A stretch of 57,740 bases of DNA, from the NCBI RefSeq assembly GCF_003977685.1, contig NZ_RYZH01000046.1:1-57740 (forward strand). The letters run 5' to 3'. The notes under the pieces were generated by a model, which was not told the origin of the DNA, made no database searches, and worked only from the letters and a program-made list of their open reading frames with translations. This document shows positions 1 to 8,663 of this stretch, one piece after another. Within the stretch, counting starts at the first letter, position 1; the number at the start of each line of letters is the position of its first letter. The DNA comes from Tautonia sociabilis. GTDB taxonomy: Bacteria; Planctomycetota; Planctomycetia; Isosphaerales; Isosphaeraceae. A program made the translations under genes and the position numbers.

Positions 1-174
1 CGGGGGGGGGGCGGGGGGGGGATCGGAGAGGGTTGCAATGCGTCGAGGGAGGGGGTGGGAGGGTTCGGGGGGAGAGGCCGATTCCCGCGGATCGGGTTGG
101 ACGCGGGTCGAGTCGGTCGATGAATCAGGATAACGGGGGAGGTCGGGCACCCGCTCCGGATCGTCGTCGGTTGA

Positions 175-534
175 TTAATTCGAGATCTTCAGAAACCAGG
201 CGCTGAGCGTCCCCGTCCACAGCCCCATGCAGGCGATCGCGGCGAGCAGGCCGAGGACCACCGCCAGTCGGGCGCGCAGGGCGATCATGCCGGCCCGACG
301 TTCGATCCGACGCAGTTCTCGGGCCAGCGCCGCGATCTGAAGCTCCAGCGACTCGAACCGCTCGCTAACCAGGTCGGTCGGCATCGAGGCCGACCCCAGG
401 CGGTCGGCGTCGGCGGGGTTGGAGGTCAGGGCGAGCAGCGTGCTGTCCCAGCGGCGGCGGCGCTCGTGCATCGCAAGCCGCTGCAACCGGTCAAACACTT
501 CCGGCTCTGGTTCGTTCGAACGACGATCCGGCAT
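175..534 (-). CDS. Small membrane-anchored coiled-coil protein, unknown function
   Basis: This is a 119-aa protein starting at the ATG at 534; the open frame runs further upstream, but the extension is Arg/Pro-rich and enters the upstream kinase gene. The N-terminal half is charged and helical. The middle (about residues 57-88) is a heptad-like helix, and the C-terminus holds one hydrophobic segment (about residues 89-112) with almost nothing after it. This suggests a cytoplasmic coiled coil anchored by a C-terminal membrane helix. It begins 52 bp after the stop of the TPR kinase on the same strand, so it is probably co-transcribed and may be a partner of the kinase. I do not recognise a family. 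Confidence 0.6.
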   Translation of the reverse strand: MPDRRSNEPEPEVFDRLQRLAMHERRRRWDSTLLALTSNPADADRLGSASMPTDLVSERFESLELQIAALARELRRIERRAGMIALRARLAVVLGLLAAIACMGLWTGTLSAWFLKISN

Positions 535-586
535 CGCATCCCGACTCCGACGGCCGAAGACCCAAGACCCACCTTTCGATCCTAGG

Positions 587-3325
587 TTACGGTTCGGCCG
601 GCGTCTCCCGGTCCGTTTCCGGGGATCCTCCTGGAGTGATTCGGCCGGCTTGTCCCGTCCCCGGGACCGGGCCCTCCAGCGCCTCGATCCACCTCTCGAA
701 GGCTGGAGGCAGGCAGTCTCGAGCCGCCAGCGGCCGCAGCCGGGCCAGCGCGCGGTCGAACCAGGACCGGGCCCCGTCGCTGTCGCCGGCCGAGGCGCGA
801 AGCCCCCCAAGCCGTCGGCAAATGTAGGCCACGTCGAGCTGCGCCTGAGCGTCGTCCGGCGAGGCGTCGGCCAGCGACTCGGCCAGGCAGAGGGCCTCGC
901 GGTGCAGCCGGTCGGCCTCTTCCGGGTCGTCGGAGAGGCGGTGCAGCTCCGCGAGCTTGTTCAGCGCGATCGACATGCCTCGTCTGGCCAGCGCGCTGTC
1001 CGGGTCGGCCTCCAGCAGCGATCGGGCCAGCTCCAGGCCCCGGGCGTAGTACCGCTCGGCCTCCGGCAGATCCCCCGAGCGTCGGCAGACGTCCCCCAGG
1101 CGGTCGCAGCAGATCGCCAGGTCGCGTCGGGCGTCCACGTCCCGCGGATCGTCCCGAGCCTGGGCCTCGGCCAGGGCCATCGACCGGCCGAAGACGGCCC
1201 GGGCTCCGTCCAGGTCGCCGGCCAGGCGGAGCAGCGCTCCCAGCTTGTTGCCCGAAATGATCAGGCTCCGCCGAGCCCCGGGGTCGTCCGGCCTCGCCCC
1301 GGCCATCGCCTCGGCCACCGAGACGGCCCTCCGGTAATAGCCCCGGGCGGACTCCAGGTCGCCGAGCTGCCGCTCCACGTCCCCCAGCTTGTCCAGCGCC
1401 ATGGCCACCCCGCGCATCGCCTCGGCCGACTCCGGGGCGATCCTCGCCAGCACATCGGCAATGGCCAGGCTCCGCTTCAGGTAGGACCGAGCCCGGTGCG
1501 CGTCGCCGGATTGCCTGGCCAGGTCGCCGAGTTTGCCGTAAGCGATCGCCAGCCCCCGCTGGGCCCGGCCGCTTCGGGGCTCCACCGCCGCCAGGGCTCG
1601 GGCCGCCGCCAGGCCGCGCCGGTAGTAGTGTCTCGCCCCGGCGGCGTCCCCCCGACGCCGGCAGACGTCTCCGAGCCGGCCGAGCACCACCGACAGCCCC
1701 CTCCGGTCCCCCGGCTCGGGCCTCCCCGAGCCGACCAGCGCCTCGAAGGCCGAGAGGCTCCGCTCGAGGTGCCTCCCCGCCTCGGCCGATCGCCCCAGCC
1801 GCAGCGCAATCTCTCCGAGCTGCCGGTGGGCCTCCGCCAGCGCCCGCTCCACCTCGGCCGACTGCCCGCGCTCGGCGTGCTCGATCAGCCCCTCCAGCCC
1901 GCTGACGGCCGTCGAGAGCAGCTCCTCGCGGGCCTCCCTCGCCGCCGGCAGCGTGCCGAGCCGGTCCTCCACCGTCGTCACCAGCGTCCCATACGCCTCC
2001 AGCGCCGAGGAGAACAGCGCCCGGGCCGTCCGGGCCCGCTCCTCGGCCAGCCACTCGTCGAGCGCCTCGGCCAGCGCCCGGGCGGAGGGGAAGCGGCGGT
2101 CGGGATCCGGGTCGATCGCCCTGAGGCAGATCCGCTCCAGCTCGGGGTCGACTCCCTCCCGCACCGCCCCCGGGGGCTCATACTCCCCCCGAATCGCCCT
2201 GGCCAGCGACGCGACCATGCCGTCTCCGCCAACAACCGGCGGACGGCCCGCGAGCAGGCAGTACAGCGACGCCCCCAATCCAAACACGTCGCTCCTCGGC
2301 CCGACCCGGTCGTGCTCCCCCCTGGCCTGCTCCGGGCTCATGTAGCCGATCGTCCCCCGGACGTGCCCCGCCCGGGTTTCCCAGGGCGATTCCCCCTCGG
2401 TCCGGCTCGGGCCGATCCCCGGCGCCCCCCACGCCACCGTGCCGGTCCCCTCCCCTCCCTGCTCGGCCAGGACGATCGGCTCCCCTCCCGGCGCTCGGCC
2501 CTCACGGAGCGGGGAGACGGGCGAGGGGACCCGAGGAGGGCCGGCCTCCTCCTCCCCCGTCGCCCTCGCCAACCCCCAGTCCACCACCAGCGTCTCGCCG
2601 AAGGGCCCCAGCAGGATGTTCTCCGGTTTCAGGTCCCGGTGCACCACCCCCCGGCTGTGGGCGTATTCGACCGCCAGGCAGGCCTGCGCCAGCCGGCTGA
2701 CCAGCGCCCGGAGCGTCGCCTCCCCCCCCGAGCCGGGGCGACTCCCCTCCCGGTGGAATTCCGAGATCGCCTCGCGGAGGCTCCGACCCCGCACCAACCT
2801 CATCGCGAAGAACGGCCGGCCGTCCTCGAACCGCCCCCGGCCGTAAACGGGGACAATCCCCGGGTGCTCCAACGCCCCGGTGATCATCCCTTCCCGCTCG
2901 AACCGGGCCCGGCTCTCCGGGTCGTCGGCCCGCTCGGGCCGGATCTGCTTCAGCGCCACCTCCCGGCCCAGCTCCGCGTCGATCGCCCGGTAGACGACCC
3001 CGAGCCCCCCCCCTGCCAGCTCGCCAACCACCTCGAACCGAGCCCCGCCTCCCCGAGTCTCCTCCCCCTCCACCGTCCCGGACGGAGACGATCCTTCCCT
3101 TGGCCCAGCCGGGATGTGGTCCGGAGCCGGACCCGCCCTCGGCAGCGCGATCGTCCCGTCCGGATCCTCCCCCGACCGGCCCGCTTGCCGCTCGACCCTC
3201 GCCGCCCAGCCCTCGACGATCCTCCGCAGCGCCTTCCGGTCGATCCTCCCCTCCCGGAACTCCCTTGAGGCCCGGACCAGCTCCTCGACCTCCGCCTCGA
3301 CCGCTCCCTCCCCCGATCCGTTCAT
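587..3325 (-). CDS. Ser/Thr protein kinase with C-terminal TPR array
   Basis: A 912-aa protein with a Hanks-type kinase domain at about residues 97-425. The glycine loop reads GELAGGGLGVVY, the ATP lysine is K126, the catalytic loop HRDLKPEN is at 229-236, and the metal motif is DWG (249-251) instead of DFG. The stretch from DWG to SPEQ (330) is about 80 residues, so the activation loop carries an insertion of roughly 45-50 residues rich in Gly, Pro and Glu. Residues from about 500 to the end form a series of TPR-like repeats (LGDVxRxxGDxxxARxYYxRxL pattern). No membrane segment is visible, so it is likely cytosolic and uses the TPRs to bind partners. It is followed 52 bp later by the small membrane protein. 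Confidence 0.9.
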   Translation of the reverse strand: MNGSGEGAVEAEVEELVRASREFREGRIDRKALRRIVEGWAARVERQAGRSGEDPDGTIALPRAGPAPDHIPAGPREGSSPSGTVEGEETRGGGARFEVVGELAGGGLGVVYRAIDAELGREVALKQIRPERADDPESRARFEREGMITGALEHPGIVPVYGRGRFEDGRPFFAMRLVRGRSLREAISEFHREGSRPGSGGEATLRALVSRLAQACLAVEYAHSRGVVHRDLKPENILLGPFGETLVVDWGLARATGEEEAGPPRVPSPVSPLREGRAPGGEPIVLAEQGGEGTGTVAWGAPGIGPSRTEGESPWETRAGHVRGTIGYMSPEQARGEHDRVGPRSDVFGLGASLYCLLAGRPPVVGGDGMVASLARAIRGEYEPPGAVREGVDPELERICLRAIDPDPDRRFPSARALAEALDEWLAEERARTARALFSSALEAYGTLVTTVEDRLGTLPAAREAREELLSTAVSGLEGLIEHAERGQSAEVERALAEAHRQLGEIALRLGRSAEAGRHLERSLSAFEALVGSGRPEPGDRRGLSVVLGRLGDVCRRRGDAAGARHYYRRGLAAARALAAVEPRSGRAQRGLAIAYGKLGDLARQSGDAHRARSYLKRSLAIADVLARIAPESAEAMRGVAMALDKLGDVERQLGDLESARGYYRRAVSVAEAMAGARPDDPGARRSLIISGNKLGALLRLAGDLDGARAVFGRSMALAEAQARDDPRDVDARRDLAICCDRLGDVCRRSGDLPEAERYYARGLELARSLLEADPDSALARRGMSIALNKLAELHRLSDDPEEADRLHREALCLAESLADASPDDAQAQLDVAYICRRLGGLRASAGDSDGARSWFDRALARLRPLAARDCLPPAFERWIEALEGPVPGTGQAGRITPGGSPETDRETPAEP

Positions 3326-3823
3326 CGCCGATCGTCCCTGGCCCGCCCTCGATCCGCCCCCTCACCGATTCCGATGCCCCCCGGGCGGCTCCATTGTATC
3401 AGCGGCTCCCCCTCCCGGCCGACTCCCGGCGAGAATTGTGCCCGACGGGCCCCGCCCTCCCCGATCATCCTGATGTCGGGCCGCTCCCCTCCGAGACCCG
3501 ACGGGCCCCGCCCTCCTGCCGATCCTTGGCATCCCGAAGCACAGCGGATTCTGCAGCGTTCCCGGCCAAAGAGCGCGCCGGGGAAGGGAGGCCGGGGCCG
3601 GGGGCGATCCCCGACCCGATCACCCCCCGTCCCCGAGATCGTCCCGCCCCCGCCCCCCTCGGCCCGGACCACCCGTCGTCCGGGGGGCTTCTCCCCGAGA
3701 GCCTCCCCGCAAGGAATGACGCACGCTCTCAAGGAACCATCACAAGATTGGAACCAGAGAACCCCTCGGCGTCCGGGCGGCGAGGTCAAGGGGAATGCGA
3801 CCATCCGGAGTCCGGTCGTCCCG

Positions 3824-3841
3824 GCGCGGAACGAACCCAAT
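3824..3841. repeat. 18-bp intergenic direct repeat, copy 1
   Basis: The sequence GCGCGGAACGAACCCAAT occurs here and again, identically, at 4017-4034. No third copy was noticed in the window. It could be a member of a dispersed planctomycete intergenic repeat family; that is inference. Confidence 0.6.
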
Positions 3842-4016
3842 CGGGCGGACCATCCTCTCCCGCAAGTCGTTCCGGAAAAAGGAGAAGCGTCCACTCCCGC
3901 CGACCGGACGGCAGCGCACCCGAGGCGCACCGGGGCGTTCCCGTCGCGGCCGTCGCCGAGGCCCGCCGCTGCCGGGGTCGTTGGTCGAAGCCAAGGCGAT
4001 CGGACGGCGACCCGGG

Positions 4017-4034
4017 GCGCGGAACGAACCCAAT
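4017..4034. repeat. 18-bp intergenic direct repeat, copy 2
   Basis: Identical to the copy at 3824-3841, spaced 193 bp start to start, in the same orientation and in non-coding sequence. Confidence 0.6.
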
Positions 4035-4133
4035 GCCGGGGATGGAACCCGGGTGGAAGTCCGTTCCTCGTCAGGAGAAGCGGCGAATTCCCCGCGTTCG
4101 CCGACCAGCGTGCCGGCCGGGTGTTCCGGGCGA

Positions 4134-5246
4134 TCAGGAGGGGCTGGGGGCGCCGTTGGCCGGCGGGGTGACGGGGTCGGAGTCGGCCCTGGCCTCGGTC
4201 CCGGGGGAGTCAGGGGGGACGCACTCGGCGGGAGGGTCCTCAAAGAACGCGCCGATGCGGCGGAACTTCTGGTAGCGGTGCTCCAGGAGCTGGTCGGCGG
4301 GGATCTCGGCGATCTTGCGGAGCGACCGGGAGAGGAACCCCTTCAGGGCGACGGCGGCTCCCCGGGGGTCGCGATGGGCGCCGCCGGGGGGTTCCTCGAT
4401 GATCTCATCGATGATCCCGAAGCGGAGGAGGTCCTTCGCGGTCATCTTCAGGGCCTCGGCGGCGCGGTCTTTCCGGTCGGCGGTCTTCCAGAGGATTGTG
4501 GCGCAGCCTTCGGGGCTGATGACGGAGTAGTAGGAGTGCTCGAGCATCCCGACGCGGTCGCCGATGCCGATTCCCAGGGCACCGCCCGAGCCCCCCTCGC
4601 CGATGACGACGCAGACGATGGGGGTTTGCAGCTGGCTCATGGCCATCAGGTTCTCGGCGATGATGGCGGCCTGGCCGCGTTCCTCGGCCTGGATGCCGGG
4701 GTAGGCGCCGGGGGTGTCGATCAGGCAGATGATCGGCAGCCGGTGCCGGGCGGCGAGCTTCATGGCGCGGAGGGCCTTGCGGTATCCCTCGGGGTGGGCG
4801 CAGCCGAAGTTGCAGGCGGTGCGTTCGGCCAGGTCTCGGCCCTTCTGGTGGCCGACGAACATGACCTTCTGCTCGCCGAGGTGGGCGAAGCCGGTCACGA
4901 TGGCCGGGTCGTCGCCGACGGCGCGGTCGCCGTGGAGTTCGAGGAACTGGTCGAAGATCAGCTCTAGGTAGTCTCGGGACTGGGGCCGGAGCTGATGGCG
5001 GGAGACCTGGACGGTTTCCCAGGGGGAGAGGTTGGCGAAGATGGCCCGTTTCAGGCCGACCAGTTCGCGGCGGACGGTCTTGATCTGGTCGGTCAGCCCG
5101 GCGGCGCCATCGGCTCCCTTGGCCTGGGCCTGCCGGGCTTCGAGTTCCAGCAGGCGGGCCTCCATCTCAAAGATGGGAGCCTCGAAGGGGAGGCGGTACT
5201 GGTTGGCCGGTTTGGTGTTGGTGTTGGGGTTGGTCGCGGGGGGCAT
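4134..5246 (-). CDS. accA: Acetyl-CoA carboxylase carboxyltransferase subunit alpha
   Basis: A 370-aa protein matching AccA along its whole length. It has the N-terminal helical segment, the LELHGDRAVGDDPAIVTG block, HQKGRDLAERTACNFGCAHPEGYRKALR, the LIDTPGAYPGIQAEERGQ active-site segment, and GEGGSGGALGIGIGDRVGMLEHSYYSVISPEGCA. It transfers the carboxyl group from biotin carboxyl carrier protein to acetyl-CoA, the first committed step of fatty-acid synthesis, together with AccD. AccD is not in this window. The C-terminal 25-30 residues are a Pro/Asp-rich tail beyond the usual end of the family. An AGGAGG Shine-Dalgarno lies about 12 nt upstream of the ATG at 5246. Confidence 0.95.
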   Translation of the reverse strand: MPPATNPNTNTKPANQYRLPFEAPIFEMEARLLELEARQAQAKGADGAAGLTDQIKTVRRELVGLKRAIFANLSPWETVQVSRHQLRPQSRDYLELIFDQFLELHGDRAVGDDPAIVTGFAHLGEQKVMFVGHQKGRDLAERTACNFGCAHPEGYRKALRAMKLAARHRLPIICLIDTPGAYPGIQAEERGQAAIIAENLMAMSQLQTPIVCVVIGEGGSGGALGIGIGDRVGMLEHSYYSVISPEGCATILWKTADRKDRAAEALKMTAKDLLRFGIIDEIIEEPPGGAHRDPRGAAVALKGFLSRSLRKIAEIPADQLLEHRYQKFRRIGAFFEDPPAECVPPDSPGTEARADSDPVTPPANGAPSPS

Positions 5247-5349
5247 GGTCGGCCGCCTCCTCCTGGCGCGGGCCGCTCGCCGGGATGCCGGCGCGGATGG
5301 CAGATGATGGAAGGCTGATGACGATCGCTGGGCGGCTGTCGCCCGACGG

Positions 5350-5369
5350 CGGGCGGCGGGCGCCGCCCG
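5350..5369 (-). terminator. GC hairpin between kinase and accA
   Basis: CGGGCGGC pairs perfectly with GCCGCCCG around a 4-nt loop, in the 163-bp gap between the compact kinase and accA. There is no U-tract. It could terminate the kinase transcript or attenuate accA. Confidence 0.35.
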
Positions 5370-5409
5370 GGAATCCCCAAACCGGCCGCGACGGGCGAGC
5401 CGATCCCCC

Positions 5410-6300
5410 TCACATCGACATCCGATCCGCCATTGGATCCGGGTCGTCTTTGTAGATTTTCATACGATTGAAGGCGGCGAGGAACTCGCGAAGGTCCTTG
5501 ATGCGGTCGTCGGGCCGCTTGGCGAGCATCTTGAGGACGAGGTCGGAGAATTCCTTGGTGATGGCCTTGTTGTGCGAGGTGGGGGGAACGGGCTTCTCCT
5601 TCATGTGCTTGTTGAGCAGCTCCATGGGGGAGTTGGCCCGGAAGGGCTGGCGGCCGGTGGCCAGTTCGTAGCAGGTGATGCCGAAGCTATAGATGTCGGC
5701 GGCGGCGGAGGGGGGGAGGCGGCGGATGACGTCGGGGGAGATGTAGCTGTAGGTCCCCTCGCGGGGGGGCTTGCCGGCGAAGAGCTTGCCCAGGCCGGTG
5801 GGGATCTTCTTGGCCAGGGCGTAGTCGATGACGCGGACCTCCCCCGAGCGGTTGACCAGAATGTTCTCCGGCTTGACGTCGCGGTGGGCCCAGCCCTTCT
5901 CGTGCATGTAGGCCAGGGCCTCGGCGGTCTGGCGGAGCACCGCATGGGGCCGGCCGGCGGGCAGGGCGTGGTCCTGGGGCTTGCCGATGACCAGCCGCAG
6001 CGTCATGCCCGGGAAGTAGTCCATCACGAAGTAGGGGGAGGGCTTGGCGTTGACGTACTCGTGGACCCGGATCAGGTTGGGATGGGTGAACTGTTGGCCG
6101 AGCTTGGCCTCGAAGGCCAGGGCCCGTCGCTCCTCGGCGTCCTGGGCTCGGCTCTCCAGCAGCTCCTTCAGGGCGAATCGCCGACCGGTCCCCTCCTGGA
6201 CGACCTCCATGATCATGGAGTTCTGGCCCATCTGGAGGACGCGGACGATGCGGTAGTTGCCGATCCGATCTTCGCCGGTCGTCTGGGTTCCGGTGGCCAC
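5410..6300 (-). CDS. Compact Ser/Thr protein kinase with atypical nucleotide loops
   Basis: The chosen start is GTG at 6300, preceded by a GAGGAG Shine-Dalgarno; upstream in-frame sequence is not kinase-like. The 296-aa protein is essentially one Hanks-type kinase domain. The ATP lysine is K45 (RFALKE), and the catalytic loop HRDVKPEN is at 139-146. Two motifs are unusual: the glycine loop (LQMGQNSM) keeps a single glycine, and the metal motif is DYA (159-161) rather than DFG. Catalytic K, D and N are kept, so it may still be active. It has no sensory or membrane domain. It lies between glgC and accA, both upstream and downstream on the same strand, so a role in carbon-storage or lipid regulation is possible but unproven. 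Confidence 0.88.
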   Translation of the reverse strand: MATGTQTTGEDRIGNYRIVRVLQMGQNSMIMEVVQEGTGRRFALKELLESRAQDAEERRALAFEAKLGQQFTHPNLIRVHEYVNAKPSPYFVMDYFPGMTLRLVIGKPQDHALPAGRPHAVLRQTAEALAYMHEKGWAHRDVKPENILVNRSGEVRVIDYALAKKIPTGLGKLFAGKPPREGTYSYISPDVIRRLPPSAAADIYSFGITCYELATGRQPFRANSPMELLNKHMKEKPVPPTSHNKAITKEFSDLVLKMLAKRPDDRIKDLREFLAAFNRMKIYKDDPDPMADRMSM

Positions 6301-6372
6301 GGGCGCTCCTCGGGGGCGGGACGGGCTGGTCCTCGATCTTACCAAACCGGCCGTCCCGCACAACCGCGGGTC

Positions 6373-6386
6373 GGCCGGCGCCGGCC
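6373..6386 (-). terminator. Perfect 14-bp GC palindrome downstream of glgC
   Basis: GGCCGGCGCCGGCC is a perfect palindrome just after the glgC stop, flanked by partly complementary CCGC and GCGG. It may end the glgC transcript. No U-tract is present. Confidence 0.35.
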
Positions 6387-6411
6387 GCGGGCCGGGGCCC
6401 GCCCGGGAAGC

Positions 6412-7710
6412 CTAGATCTCGGTCCCGTCCGGGATGATGGCGAACTTCGGCACGACCACGACCCCGTCCCGGATGACGAACAGCCCGTGGTCGTCCGACT
6501 CCTGCACGCGGTCCCGGTTGAGGATCTTCACCCCGCGGCCGATCCGGGCGTTCTTGTCGATGATCGCGTTCTCGATCACCGAGCCGTCCCCCACGCCGAT
6601 GTTCGGCCGGCCCTCGCGCTGGTTCTCCCGGATCCGTTTCTCTCCCTCGAAGACGTCGGCTCCCATGACGTAGGAATTCCGGATCGTCACCCCCGCGCCG
6701 ATCTGGGAGCGCAGGCCGATGACCGACCGTTCCAGCACGCACCCCTTGCCGATGGCCGCCCCGTCGGCGATCAGCACGTCGGTGAGGGTCGCCCCGGTGA
6801 TCTTCGAGGGGGACAGGTGGCGCGGGCGGGTGTAGATGTTCTGGTTGTTCGCGGCGAAGTCGAACGGGGCGTCGGTGCGGGTCAGTTCGATGTTGGCCCG
6901 GTGGAAGGCGCCGATGGTGCCGATGTCCTCCCAGTAGCCGTCGAACGGGTAAATCTGCACGCGGCAACTGGGGTCGGCGATGGCCGCGGGGAAGACGCCC
7001 TTGCCGAAGTCGTCGGCCTCGATCCGGGAGAGCAGGTCGATGAGCACCTGGCGGTCGAACAGGTAGATGCCCATGCTCGCCAGGTAGGGGCGGCTGCCGG
7101 CCGCCAGGCCGATCCGCTCCAGCGCCTCCGGCTCGGTGCGGACGGCGTCCAGCGCCTCCCGGGTCTTGGGCTTCTCGACGAAGTTGTGCACCTGGCCGTC
7201 GGGCTGGATCTGCATGATGCCGCAGGCGGTGGCCTCCTGCTCGTCGACCGGCAGGGCGGCGATGGTGGCGGTGGCCCGGGTCTCGCGGTGGACCCGGATC
7301 ATGTCCCGGAAGTCCATCCGGTAGAGCTGGTCGCCCGAGAGGATCAGGATTAGGTCGGCCGGGTCGTGCTCCAGCAGGGAGAGGTTCTGGCGGACGGCGT
7401 CGGCCGTCCCCTGATACCACTCCTGGTTCTCCATCGTCTGCTGGGCGGCCAGGATCTCGACGAAGCCGCCGCCGAAGGCGTCGAACTTGTAGGTGTTGGT
7501 GATGTGCCGGTGGAGGCTCAGGCTGTTGAACTGCGTGAGCACGTACATCCGGTTCAGGCCGGAGTAGATGCAGTTGGAGATCGGAATGTCGATCAGCCGG
7601 TACTTGCCGGCGATGGGCACGGCCGGCTTGCTCCGCTGGGCGGTGAGCGGGAAGAGGCGGGTTCCCCGGCCGCCGCCCAGGATCAGGCAGGTGACGATGT
7701 CTCGGTTCAT
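6412..7710 (-). CDS. glgC: Glucose-1-phosphate adenylyltransferase
   Basis: The start is ATG at 7710, with a strong GAGGAGGGAG Shine-Dalgarno 7-8 nt upstream. The 432-aa protein begins with the nucleotidyltransferase signature LGGGRGTRLFPLTAQRSKPA, continues with GKYRLIDIPISNCIYSGLN, and has GTADAVRQN and SGDQLYRMDF blocks typical of ADP-glucose pyrophosphorylase. The C-terminal third is a left-handed beta-helix (IGKGCVLERSVIG, IGAGVTIRNS and similar). It makes ADP-glucose from glucose-1-phosphate and ATP for glycogen synthesis. No glgA or glgB is adjacent. Length fits the family. Confidence 0.95.
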   Translation of the reverse strand: MNRDIVTCLILGGGRGTRLFPLTAQRSKPAVPIAGKYRLIDIPISNCIYSGLNRMYVLTQFNSLSLHRHITNTYKFDAFGGGFVEILAAQQTMENQEWYQGTADAVRQNLSLLEHDPADLILILSGDQLYRMDFRDMIRVHRETRATATIAALPVDEQEATACGIMQIQPDGQVHNFVEKPKTREALDAVRTEPEALERIGLAAGSRPYLASMGIYLFDRQVLIDLLSRIEADDFGKGVFPAAIADPSCRVQIYPFDGYWEDIGTIGAFHRANIELTRTDAPFDFAANNQNIYTRPRHLSPSKITGATLTDVLIADGAAIGKGCVLERSVIGLRSQIGAGVTIRNSYVMGADVFEGEKRIRENQREGRPNIGVGDGSVIENAIIDKNARIGRGVKILNRDRVQESDDHGLFVIRDGVVVVPKFAIIPDGTEI

Positions 7711-7838
7711 GGCGAAGCTCCCTCCTCGGGCGCCGGGCCGGCGCGGATCGGTGCGGGCGAGGTGCCGACCCATGCATCCGCCGCGCCGCGCTCCAGTCTA
7801 CCAGACCCGGGCCTGCGGGTCAGGGAATCGGCCCGACT

Positions 7839-7868
7839 CGGCCGCCTCGCCCCGACGCGAGGCGGCCG
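7839..7868 (-). terminator. 12-bp perfect hairpin after the bL12-like gene
   Basis: CGGCCGCCTCGC pairs without mismatch to GCGAGGCGGCCG around a 6-nt loop, starting 17 nt beyond the stop at 7886 on the minus strand. It lies before the glgC start and is a good candidate for a terminator or attenuator. Confidence 0.5.
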
Positions 7869-7885
7869 GGAGCGGGCCGGGCTCC

Positions 7886-8209
7886 TCACCAGCCGAGCGA
7901 CATGTTCGACTCGATCACCTTCCGCGCCTGGTCCAGATCGGTGCCGGTCTGCTGCATGTACAGCCGCATGGCGTGCAGCTTGTCGCCCCGAGCGCTGGCC
8001 AGGCACTCTCGGGCCTTGGTACACGGGTCGATCCCACCCTCGATGCCCAGCAGCCGCTTGGAGATCACCCAGGCGTCCCTCGGCCGATGGGTGACGCGCA
8101 AGACCTCCTCGCCCGGGTAGTTCCGTTCGGCGAAGGCGCGGGCGTCTTGCTCGCCGTTGACGCAGGCGATCATGATATGTGACGTGGTTTCCACCTCGAA
8201 GAGAGGCAT
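7886..8209 (-). CDS. Small protein with ribosomal bL12 C-terminal-like motif
   Basis: A 107-aa protein starting at the ATG at 8209; the open frame upstream of this is low complexity. The N-terminal half (residues 1-50) has alternating strands and helices and reads like a planctomycete-specific module. The C-terminal segment (residues about 73-103, GDKLHAMRLYMQQTGTDLDQ onwards to ARKVIE) resembles the helix-turn-helix of the ribosomal L7/L12 C-terminal domain (GxKIxAIKxxRxxTGxxLxEAKxxVE). This domain occurs alone in many small bacterial proteins of unknown role. No membrane or export signal is visible. A hairpin follows the stop. Confidence 0.75.
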   Translation of the reverse strand: MPLFEVETTSHIMIACVNGEQDARAFAERNYPGEEVLRVTHRPRDAWVISKRLLGIEGGIDPCTKARECLASARGDKLHAMRLYMQQTGTDLDQARKVIESNMSLGW

Positions 8210-8663
8210 GGCGATTGGCCCCCTGTTGCGAGTCGGGCGGCCGGCCGCGGGACGGGACGTGTCGGGCGACGGCCGCGGGGCTCGTCGGAATGGTTGGAAG
8301 ATGGGTTTCCGCCGTCGGGAATCGTAAGCCCGAGCGACGGGCCCGGTCAAACCCCTGGCGACGGAATCAACTGGTTCGCCCCCTGCGATCCCGGGGACCC
8401 GTCGCGACGATCCGGGGGATTCCCTTGGCGGGCCCGGGATCGGCGGTGGTACGATGAGGCGATGGAGCCGATCCGACGGCTCGAGCGGCCCCCTCGGGGG
8501 GAGACGTGGGCGGTCCTGACGTGAGTTGTTTGTGAGAAGCGGACCCGGGGCGGAGCGAGCCGCCGCGTCGGAGGCTGTTGGTGTCGGCGGAGATCGGCTC
8601 GCATCGCGGCCGGGGAGCTTTGTCCCCGCCGGACCCCGAGTCCTGAGCCCCAGCGAGTTGGCT
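8210..8663. other. Divergent regulatory region, 454 bp
   Basis: It separates the minus-strand bL12-like gene from the plus-strand kinase-SUMF1 gene and must hold promoters for both. The kinase frame stays open to a TTG at 8526, so a longer kinase N-terminus cannot be excluded. Apart from the promoter candidate at 8425-8455 I see no gene here. Confidence 0.5.
8425..8455 (+). promoter_or_regulatory. Candidate extended -10 promoter for the kinase-SUMF1 gene
   Basis: TGGTACGAT (8447-8455) resembles an extended -10 element, with TTGGCG at 8425-8430 as a possible -35. The spacer is 19 bp, longer than ideal. Confidence 0.3.

Larger units (their letters stand above)
3326..4133. other. 0.8-kb gene-free spacer with an 18-bp repeat
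   Basis: Open frames here are long only because stop codons are rare at this GC content. Their translations are low-complexity Pro/Arg/Gly strings with no family resemblance and no convincing ribosome-binding sites. The stretch contains two copies of an 18-bp direct repeat (3824 and 4017). It lies upstream of the TPR kinase and downstream of accA, so it should hold the kinase promoter. I could not place that promoter with confidence. Confidence 0.5.

Noticed and set aside
419..3268. 949-aa plus-strand frame opposite the TPR kinase
   Set aside because: Arg/Pro/Gly-rich low complexity, and the opposite strand encodes clear kinase and TPR motifs.
3740..4243. Possible small gene in the spacer upstream of the TPR kinase
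   Set aside because: Several overlapping frames exist, all Pro/Arg-rich and without a Shine-Dalgarno or family match.
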